DNA of 64,000 bases from Reticulitermes speratus (lineage: Eukaryota > Arthropoda > Insecta > Blattodea > Rhinotermitidae), in NCBI GenBank assembly GCA_021186555.1, contig JAJKFL010000007.1, positions 186,001 through 250,000 of the forward strand, in the 5' to 3' direction. Positions 56,032-64,000 of this stretch are shown here, piece after piece. The stretch's first letter is position 1, and each line of letters begins with the position of its first letter. A model generated the notes under the pieces. That model saw only the letters and a list, made by a program, of their open reading frames with translations, had not been told where the DNA came from and ran no database searches. The position numbers and the translations under genes are program-made.

Positions 56032-56829
56032 GTGAGTAGAAATGTGCCAGTTGTGCAGTTTGGCACTAAACATTACTAAGCGTGTTCGTTATTCTATATG
56101 CAAGTATTTCTATATCACCTTGGTAACGTACATTTTGTTAATCATATTTATGTACATTAATTACTCCTAAATGCTTCGATCACAAGTCGCATCTTCAGAA
56201 AGATAATTCAATAACCACAAAAGTTGAACCAACGAAGGTTTTACAATATGGCCGTCACAGAATGAACACCTTCATATTCGATAAAATATGCAGATAGTTC
56301 GTGTTAAAATTTATGTTTGAAACTTAAATAAAAATTTAATAGTAGTAAAGTGTTTCACTTTTATGTTGTGAAATTCTGTAACTGTATGTATATATCGTAT
56401 TTTGTAGTAGCTAACACAACATAGCTTATAACCACGAAACAACAACACATACGACAAACCGACCGTCACAGGAATGGTAGCCGTGTGACAGCAGAAACTG
56501 CGATATGTACTGCATATATACAGCAACGCAATTAGAGAGACGTATGGACAGTACCGAAGACAGTATACGAAACACCATGACCAGTACAGTACACACTACT
56601 ACCGAAATTCAGAAAATGCCGTTTAAACACCCTATCATTCTTAAATTCCTCTTTTAGTTTTAAATACAAATTTAAACACGCAGTGTTTATTTTATCAGAT
56701 AGGAAAGCGTTAAGTGTGTAACGATTATACAGTAAAGCTTTGGTTGGTTCCACATTTGTCGTTATTGAATGAACTTCCAGAAGACGATCCTTGTACATAC
56801 ACATGTGTACATAAACGTGTGTAGCATAT
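56032..56829. other. Start of the next intron, no exon seen
   Basis: AT-rich after the GTGAGT donor. Nothing recognised. The intron seems to run to the right edge. Confidence 0.5.
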
Positions 56830-56930
56830 GAATGTGGTGTACAGTTGTGTACATGAATGTGGTGTACAGTTGTGAACATGAATGTGGTGTACAGTTGTGT
56901 ACATGAATGTGGTGTACAGTTGTGAACATT
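56830..56930. repeat. 25-bp tandem repeat, 4 copies
   Basis: The unit is GAATGTGGTGTACAGTTGTG followed by TACAT or AACAT, the two forms alternating. Confidence 0.95.
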
Positions 56931-56999
56931 CACAGCTGTTTAGAGTAACTTGCAAAATTCTAAACACCAGAATGCTCTGTGAGAATTGACGTTGTCACA

Positions 57000-57185
57000 G
57001 CGGTGGCTACAACAGCTGAATTCGGTATGCGACGCCGTGTATGGTGACAGAAATGTACTGGTGTTTCAAAGGAACTTGCCAGCTCCATCATCAGGATACG
57101 TGACGCAGACAGCAAGTTCCTCTGAAACGTCGGAACATATTAAGCGGATTCCACGGTGTCACATCCCAGAAGACAGCTGTCTCCA
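57000..57185. mobile_element. Penelope-type hairpin repeat with hammerhead-like core
   Basis: The minus strand has CTGATGA (plus TCATCAG 57088-57094), a stem-II strand GGAGC and GTTCC partner, then TTT and GAAAC (plus 57063-57067). An inverted partner has AGCAAGTTCC and TCTGAAACGTCGG (57111-57133). The outer parts GACGCCGTGTATGGTGACA and CACGGTGTCACATCCCAGAA are also roughly complementary. Stem III is not recognisable. Confidence 0.6.
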
Positions 57186-57418
57186 GTTGGAAGCTCTTAA
57201 TATTGTAAGTAACAGGGCACTGTAAGGACCGTACTGACAACACTGCCAGGCTACAGAACGTTACCTGGCATGTCGCACAAGACACAACAAACAGTGGCAA
57301 TCGTCGAGATCAGTCCCCCCCCCCCACCCTCACTCTCGCAAGGCGTAGAACACAACTCGAAAATAAGTACAATTCTAGGGCAAGTGCGTTCATAATTCTC
57401 ACGTTGCCTCGTCACTGA

Positions 57419-57446
57419 TACAGACAGACAGACAGACAGACAGACG
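57419..57446. repeat. CAGA tetranucleotide microsatellite
   Basis: About six CAGA units. Confidence 0.92.
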
Positions 57447-57629
57447 AGGCCCCTCTGTATCAGTGAATATCTGAGTGTGGCTGAGGTACGTGTGTGGCCA
57501 GTCAGTCGTGTGACGCACAGTGCGTATCAGTGCCGTGGCCGAAATGTGGCGTGGCCACTAAGTTCAGTTTGGGGCAGCGCAACAAATGTTCTGTACAGAC
57601 TGCTTATAGTGACAGGACCGTGCGCGGCA

Positions 57630-57875
57630 TGGAGGATAGACTTACAGCTCCACGCATTCTTAACCTCAGCACTAGTTGTAGATGACTGGTTAACTTCATG
57701 CTCCGACCGCTTTAGCCCCAGAGAAAGTCTCCGGTACTGATTAATTAGGAGGCTGGGTGGACCCCAGAGCCAGCCTGGACGCTTTGGAGAAGAGAAACAT
57801 CTCATGCCCCTGTCGGGAATCGAACCAAGATCCCTCGTTTTTCCAACTCGTAGGCTACTCACTATACCGGCTCCA
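57630..57875 (-). mobile_element. SINE B, minus orientation, nearly complete
   Basis: ACAGCTCCACGCATTCTTAA tail, CATGCTCCGACCGCTTTAGC, GGAGGCTGGGTGGACCCCAG, and the head GGGAATCGAACCAAGATCCC ending CACTATACCGGCTCC. One of the best preserved copies. Confidence 0.82.
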
Positions 57876-57992
57876 TTTTGACTATATTAAAGTGAGCATC
57901 ACAAGAACACTACAGATTCAATTGCCAGTGAAACTGAAGCTGCAGGCAATGTCAGAGGTTTGGTTTCTATGGAAGAAGCCATATCTGTGCGC

Positions 57993-59001
57993 TTATATAT
58001 GTAGGGAAGTTCAGGTAGGACTACACTGCAATAAGATTTGGGGCCCAGTTATATGTGTAGGGAAGTTGAGGTAGGACTACACTGCAATAAGATTTGGGGC
58101 CCAGTTATATATGTAGGGAAGTTGAGGTAGGACTACACTGCGATAAGATTTGGGGCCCAGTTATATGTGTAGGGAAGTTGAGGTAGGACTACACTGCGAT
58201 AAGATTTGGGGCCCAGTTATATATGTAGGGAAGTTGAGGTAGGACTACACTGCGATAAGATTTGGGGCCCAGTTATATATGTAGGGAAGTTGAGGTAGGA
58301 CTACACTGCGATAAGATTTGGGGCCCAGTTATATGTGTAGGGAAGTTGAGGTAGGACTACACTGCGATAAGATTTGGGGCCCAGTTATATATGTAGGGAA
58401 GTTCAGGTAGGACTACACTGCGATAAGATTTGGGGCCCAGTTATATATGTAGGGAAGTTGAGGTAGGACTACACTGCGATAAGATTTGGGGCCCAGTTAT
58501 ATGTGTAGGGAAGTTCAGGTAGGACTACACTGCGATAAGATTTGGGGCCCAGTTATATATGTAGGGAAGTTGAGGTAGGACTACACTGCGATAAGATTTG
58601 GGGCCCAGTTATATGTGTAGGGAAGTTGAGGTAGGACTACACTGCGATAAGATTTGGGGCCCAGTTATATATGTAGGGAAGTTGAGGTAGGACTACACTG
58701 CGATAAGATTTGGGGCCCAGTTATATATGTAGGGAAGTTGAGGTAGGACTACACTGCGATAAGATTTGGGGCCCAGTTATATGTGTAGGGAAGTTGAGGT
58801 AGGACTACACTGCGATAAGATTTGGGGCCCAGTTATATATGTAGGGAAGTTCAGGTAGGACTACACTGCGATAAGATTTGGGGCCCAGTTATATGTGTAG
58901 GGAAGTTCAGGTAGGACTACACTGCGATAAGATTTGGGGCCCAGTTATATGTGTAGGGAAGTTCAGGTAGGACTACATTGCAATAAGATTTGGGGCCCAG
59001 T
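57993..59001. repeat. 56-bp minisatellite, 18 copies
   Basis: The unit has TATATGTAGGGAAGTTGAGG, TAGGACTACACTGCGATAAG and ATTTGGGGCCCAGT. TATATAT/TATATGT and TTGAGG/TTCAGG variants alternate in blocks. The ends differ (CAATAAG in the first two and last units). Confidence 0.97.
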
Positions 59002-59784
59002 TTCAAAACGTATCTGTGTGGGCTGCAGTAGCCAAGCAGTGGCCGTATGACCAACAACCCATACACAGACAGTCTGTGCTGTCACAGTCACATTTGGCAC
59101 TTCGCGTTACAGCAGATAGCACAATAAACACGTTAAATTGGCAATATATGGTGTATCAACAGTCAGTGCTTGTTTCGTGCTGTGTACACGTGTTAGGGGT
59201 TCGTACTGGTAGTATGTGATTCGATAATGTTTGTGATGGTGTAGGTGTCATATTGTGACGTAGCACCACGGATCATAGCTAATAGTTACACGTAAGAACA
59301 GAGCGAGCAGATAGCAGCAGTAAACGGCAGTAACAGGCACCTATGCTTCAGTCGGTACTGCAGTGTCGACAGATGTCGAAAATAGCTAAGCAGCGCGCAC
59401 ATTCAGTGAAATCGTGATTGCAGTGTCTGTCAAGCTCAGGCGAAAGGAGCGTTTATGGAACGGAAGAGTTCATTGCCGTGCGCACAAAACTCTTTGCTCG
59501 ACCAGCTGAGTCTCATCCACCCTGTGACAACCTGTTAGCTTACTCGTAGATCCGCTTTAATATTACCCTTCTATCTCTTCCTAGGTCTCCGAAGTAATCT
59601 GCTTCCCACAAGTTATGTGACAGAGATGTTCTATGCATCTCACACGTTCTACATGTTCCTCCTATCTCATCCTCTTTTATTTCTTCGCCAGAATCTTCAA
59701 AATAATCCAAGCACGTGATCACACGGTTTCCCAATATTGAAATGAATTCAGTCATACACTATGAAAATTTATTGATACGTAAGG
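59002..59784. other. Intronic stretch, no exon seen
   Basis: Nothing recognised. Confidence 0.5.
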
Positions 59785-59880
59785 GACCTAGGAAAACCAC
59801 GAATAAACTGAGACAGAGCCTCTGCTCTCAGGCCCAAGATGTGAACCGGGAACTTCCACACTAAGGAGCACCGCGACTGT
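59785..59880 (-). mobile_element. SINE C fragment
   Basis: GACCTAGGAAAACCACGAAT, then GATGTGAACCGGGAACTTCC; order fits SINE C but short and decayed. Confidence 0.4.
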
Positions 59881-60201
59881 CCATGTTAACTTGCAGCTAA
59901 TGTTGGATACACCCTGTATTGTGAGTACCGTAAGTCTGTTACATCCGGCGCTGGATGGTTCGGCAACTCTGTTAACCCGAAACATTTCACATTCCATCAA
60001 ACGGCAGCAGTTTTTTTCAATGTGATGATTAAAGAAGTGGAATATTGGTGTGTTTTTTTTTGGGGGGGGGGGGAGCGATTATATATAGGCCTGCATAATA
60101 CGTACGTAGTAATGCAAAGGGAACAGAGAGGGTGCGGCAAGAAAAACACGACAGGATATCAAGTGGCAAATTGGTTAGTTCTGTCCATGAGGTTGCTGGG
60201 C

Positions 60202-60284
60202 ACATTAAGATACGCATTTGGTACATTAAGATACGCATTTGGTACATTAAGATACGCATTTGGCACATTAAGATACGCATTTCG
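60202..60284. repeat. 21-bp tandem repeat, 4 copies
   Basis: The unit is ACATTAAGATACGCATTTGG plus T, with GC or TT variants. A G-rich run lies nearby at about 60062-60072. Confidence 0.95.
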
Positions 60285-60589
60285 TTCAGTTCTAATATCC
60301 GGCAACCCTTTGGTCCTGGCGACGCCGGCTATCGCACCTTCCGCTGTAATAGTGCAGAACATACAGGAAATTTTGTCCACTGGGAGGTATATTTCGTCAC
60401 GTGTTCCTTGGTGGTCATGTCTGAGAAACCTTGGAGAATTCACAGTCCTTCGTCTTCACGCCATGTTTAGGCATCGAAAAAACAGTGATTTAATTGGAAG
60501 CAGCGGAAATTAATGTGGATTAACAAGTGCACAGACATGCCGTATTTGACAGTCTCACAGGGATTAATACGAAGATAGGGTATGATACC

Positions 60590-60765
60590 GTACAGTCTGG
60601 TAGAGGTTTATAGAAGTCTTGGAGGAACCTGTTACCTCCATCCTCAGGGTGCATCTGTTGGATGTGTGTCTCCATCCAGACTGTCGCTAAATTTATGTTG
60701 GACCATACAGCTTGCATCACAGAAGATGGTAGTTTCGGAGTTTGCAGATTATGTAAATGAATCGC
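60590..60765. other. Penelope-type hairpin fragment
   Basis: GGAGGAACCTGTTACCTCCA followed by TCCTCAG (reverse CTGAGGA) matches the stem-II region of the hairpin family. The GAAAC partner is changed to AAGAC on the minus strand. ATCACAGAAGATGG at 60718 resembles the CATCCCAGAAGAC end. Confidence 0.5.
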
Positions 60766-61079
60766 ATTGAAGACTGCACGCACATTTGTTCCTATCACAC
60801 AGTGCACAGTCAGGCTTCAAGCTTCTGAAATGCGTATTTGTCTTGTAATTACGTGACACGAAGGTCATTTCTTTCGGCAAGAGTGAATCACTTTGTCCTT
60901 CGTTCAGCGCTGCACGATGCATCACTAAGCACAGTGGCAGTATTTAAGTGCTTCTCGAGCAGTTTCGCGCCCGTTTCTGTTGAGCAGAAAGAAAACAGAT
61001 GACTGCGCTGTAAATAACGATTCCTGTCTTCTTTAATTTCATCAACAATATTTTGCAATGGTTTGCGGGGAACCGTGCA

Positions 61080-61260
61080 GGGTTTTCCTTAAGTTTCCTA
61101 TCGTGTGAGATGTGGTGCTGCCGCGTACGTCGGCAAATAGGTGTCGATGTTTCGGACGAACCTGCTCTCTCCATATTCTGGGTAGAAGAGCACCGGTTTT
61201 GTCCGAAACGTTTATACGCGTCTTCGAAACTAACCACACGGCGTCACACCCGAAAACACA
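61080..61260. other. Penelope-type hairpin repeat
   Basis: GATGTTTCGGACGAACCTGC (61146) and AGAGCACCGGTTTTGTCCGA with AACG (61187-61210) are inverted partners, so GAAAC occurs on both strands. Outer parts GTGGTGCTGCCGCG and CACGGCGTCACAC are roughly complementary. The CTGANGA core is degraded. Confidence 0.5.
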
Positions 61261-61499
61261 GCCATGTTCACAGACGAAGTCATGAGCAACTCAGATGTAC
61301 TGCTGGCCTACGTGTGACGAAGCTGATACACACAGCCTGTGCAGGCGATGTACGAGAACTCGCAGAAAGCAGTTGTGTGCGTCACATTATTTATTTATGG
61401 TTTATTTAGCGAAGCTGTCAGCAGCTCAGTGTATATAGCTTCCAATGGTAGGACAAACTACAAACACGTGGAAGGAGGCAGTTGTAGTCTTGTTTGAGG

Positions 61500-61645
61500 C
61501 ACTACCTGAGAATTTGCCTGGAGAAAATGAGAAAAATCACGAAAAATCCTCGATCAAGACAGCTGGACTCCGAGTCGAAATTTGAACTGGGTTTTCCCCA
61601 ACACGAAGCAGGAGTGCTAAGTTCTTGTCCGCGATGTTCGGTCTC
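61500..61645 (-). mobile_element. SINE C, diverged
   Basis: GAGAATTTGCCTGGAGAAAA, AATCACGAAAAATCCTCGAT, then GAAATTTGAACTGGG and CCCCAACACGAAG, in the family order. Confidence 0.5.
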
Positions 61646-61837
61646 TAACAGCAGTTGCTACACGCACCGCCCGCTGCATTTGCCCACACGGCGTGTTCCA
61701 CTATCAGTACGATCCTCAGAACAAACAGTCTGACAGGTAATTCAACAAGATTTCCTAACCGCTAAATCATCCGTGCATATTACTATCAACTGACATCAAA
61801 GTACTAATTAGTCCTGCTTGCCTCATACTGCAGATGT

Positions 61838-62093
61838 CTTCCAATGGCTCGACAGCCCCTTAGGGGCCTAGGCCTCGTCACTGTACGACGCTTCACGATC
61901 ATACTTTTAGACACACCACGTTCGGTAGGACTCCTCTGGACGAGTGATCAGCCCGACGCAGAGAACTCTACCTGACAACACACAACATTCACAAGAGACA
62001 GACATCCATGCCCCGGTGGGATTCGAACCCACAATCCCAGAAAGCGAGCGGCCGTAGACCCACGCCTTAGACCGCACGGCCACTGCGATCGGC
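61838..62093 (-). mobile_element. SINE A, minus orientation, with 14-bp target duplication
   Basis: The perfect duplication CATACTGCAGATGT lies at 61824-61837 and 62094-62107. Inside are AGCCCCTTAGGGGCCTAGGC, TCGGTAGGACTCCTCTGGAC, reverse B box GGATTCGAACCCA and reverse A-box region CCTTAGACCGCACGGCCACT. The poly(A) side has almost no tail left. Confidence 0.95.
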
Positions 62094-62155
62094 CATACTG
62101 CAGATGTACAAAATAAAACCTTGGAATCACCGTATAATGATTTACCTTCCGCCAT

Positions 62156-62735
62156 AGATGTATACATTGACCATACACTTCATCAGATGTATACATTGGC
62201 CATACACTTCAACAGATGTATACATTGGCCATACACTTCAACAGATGTATACATTGACCATACACCTCAACAGATGTATACATTGACCATACACCTCAAC
62301 AGATGTATACATTGGCCATACACTTCAACAGATGTATACATTGGCCATACACTTCAACAGATGTATACATTGGCCATACACTTCAACAGATGTATACATT
62401 GGCCATACACTTCAACAGATGTATACATTGGCCATACACTTCAACAGATGTATACATTGACCATACACTTCAACAGATGTATACATTGGTCATACACTTC
62501 AACAGATGTATACATTGGCCATACACTTCAACAGATGTATACATTGACCATACACTTCAACAGATGTATACATTGACCATACACTTCAACAGATGTATAC
62601 ATTGGCCATACACTTCAACAGATGTATACATTGGCCATACACTTCAACAGATGTATACATTGGCCATACACTTCAACAGATGTATACATTGAACATACAC
62701 TTCAACAGATGTATACATTGACCATACACTTCAAC
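62156..62735. repeat. 29-bp minisatellite, 20 copies
   Basis: The unit is AGATGTATACATTGGCCATA followed by CACTTCAAC, exactly 29 bp and 20 copies, with GGCC, GACC, GGTC and GAAC variants. It begins 49 bp after the SINE A target duplication. Confidence 0.97.
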
Positions 62736-63158
62736 ACGGCACAAACCACCTTCAACCAACCTACGCAGTCCAAACTCGCAGATGAGCGACGGTCTGAAGC
62801 ATCTGCTTATTGCCAGTACGTTCTTGTTTTTGCGGTGGTAAGAAACGAACGAGGCAAACCGTTTCATGTTCGCATGTTTGTAATTACGTCATTTACGCCA
62901 CGTTTCGCTGCTTGCTTGCCGTGCTTAAATGTATGCATGTCCCCAGCAGCATGATGGCCTTAGACCGCAGCAGTGCGCGTGGGACAGGGACTCCGACCCG
63001 AACTGGCCAGACCATAGACTCCCCAAAGCGTGGTTCTAGGTTCATATCGCGCTTACAGTCTGCAACAAGTGTCTAGCGCAGGGAATTCGGACTTTTGATA
63101 CTATGCACCGACACGTGTATTCGACAGGACAGACAGCGTACGTGTAACGTAACATTGA
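62736..63158. other. Intronic stretch, no exon seen
   Basis: Nothing recognised; the last 30-50 bp may belong to the element that follows. Confidence 0.5.
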
Positions 63159-63656
63159 GGCGCGTTCGCGTAACCATTGTTGTCATGGAAAGCAATAAGT
63201 ATTACATATTATGAGTGTGCGTCTGTATTCTTGCCTCAGTTATCCGGCATGCAAATTGTATCTTTTCTGTGTCGTATTATATTGTCATCTGTGGCCTGTT
63301 TAGCCCTACCATATTTTTACACACTATCTCATAAACGGCACGATTTTCGGACAATAAGTTACTGGACATAAAATTGTGTTTTTTGTATTTCTCTACAAAT
63401 TTTGTCTGAAACATTTCTCATTCTAAGAAGAATTCCGCGAGATATCATAAATGTACAAAGGTCTTCATATAAAGTACCCGTTATTCTTGTCAAATTTGAA
63501 TGAAACATGAATTTTCTAAAGAGTTTTTCGAAGAATCCTCAAATATCAAATTTCATGAAAATCCGTCCAGTGGGAGCAGAGTTGTTGCATGCGGACGGAC
63601 AGACGGACAGGCATGACGAAGCTAATAGTTACTTTTCGCAACTTTGCAAACGCGCC
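63159..63656 (-). mobile_element. Unnamed element of about 0.5 kb, copy 2, reverse
   Basis: Begins GGCGCGTTCGCG and ends GCAAACGCGCC. It aligns inverted with 38850-39341 along its whole length, for example ATGAAAATCCGTCCAGTGGG and GACGGACAGACGGACAGGCA. TCAATGTTA outside one end is shared with copy 1. Confidence 0.78.
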
Positions 63657-63785
63657 TAAAAATCGCCGAGGACCGGTACACACGTAAAGCAAGTTATGAA
63701 CTGTAACACTTCTAGCGGTCTCGCTCTACTATTGTCCCTTGGTTTCAAAATTGCGAATAATTTTCAGGAAAACACTGAAAATGCG

Positions 63786-64000
63786 AGTATTTGGACGTGC
63801 ACTATATCATAGTATTTGGACGTGCACTATATCATAGTATTTGGACGTGCACTATATCATAGTATTTGGACGTGCACTATATCATAGTATTTGGACGTGC
63901 ACTATATCATAGTATTTGGACGTGCACTATATCATAGTATTTGGACGTGCACTAATATCATAGTATTTGGACGTGCACTATATCATAGTATTTGGACGTG
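63786..64000. repeat. 25-bp minisatellite, at least 8.6 copies, cut by the right edge
   Basis: The unit is AGTATTTGGACGTGCACTAT plus ATCAT. One unit near 63950 has an extra A. It continues out of the window. Confidence 0.97.

Noticed and set aside
57993-59001. let-7-like seed (TGAGGTAG) in each 56-bp unit
   Set aside because: No complementary arm exists in the unit, so no hairpin precursor can form; chance match.
1-64000. Telomeric or LTR-type retroelement sequence
   Set aside because: I found no TTAGG arrays, no paired long terminal repeats and no gag/pol-like frames.

Overview
This looks like insect nuclear DNA. It contains a mariner transposon with a DD34D-type transposase, a PIF/Harbinger deletion derivative, three families of tRNA-headed SINEs, Penelope-type hairpins with hammerhead-like cores, and long introns full of minisatellites. 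The SINE set and the intron sizes suggest a large-genome polyneopteran insect (stick insect, cockroach or termite). That is inference; nothing here fixes the species.

Only one host gene is supported, on the + strand. A 25-codon start exon (coding 19551-19625, preferred start context, strong acceptor and donor) and a 319-codon exon (55075-56031) have matching phase-0 boundaries. Their joined sequence reads smoothly through a glutamine/lysine-rich helix into a conserved-looking block (KVRQLFQERR, RSYPLEPL). The intron between them is about 35.4 kb. A GC-rich stretch without ATG, ending in GTAAGT (about 11935-12124), is a candidate non-coding first exon with promoter. The gene continues beyond the right edge. 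The N-terminus resembles, from memory, insect C2HC zinc-finger (ZC2HC1C-type) proteins. This is tentative because no zinc finger lies in the window.

About 23 kb of the 64 kb is tandem repeat: 23 arrays of three or more copies with mostly unrelated units of 21-114 bp, the largest a 5.6-kb array of a 40-bp unit at 43621-49232. Nearly all long open frames come from these arrays and are not genes. The single-copy remainder holds SINE A (three copies, two with clear target-site duplications), SINE B (about 18 copies and fragments), SINE C (degenerate), a nearly full-length decayed mariner (20378-21683), a fragment of a second mariner, a 725-bp Harbinger derivative (35464-36188), and two copies of an unnamed element of about 0.5 kb.

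Layout: 1-11.9 kb is arrays upstream of the gene; 11.9-12.1 kb is the candidate promoter and first exon; 12.1-19.5 kb is intron 1; 19.5 kb is the start-codon exon; 19.6-55.1 kb is intron 2 with most of the transposons and the giant array; 55.1-56.0 kb is the large coding exon; 56.0-64 kb is the next intron. The most interesting items are the pair of near-complete hammerhead folds arranged as a palindrome at 36985-37276, the 22-bp minisatellite that stops 32 bp before the start-exon acceptor junction, and the 114-bp array grown from a repeat that also exists as single diverged copies elsewhere in the window.
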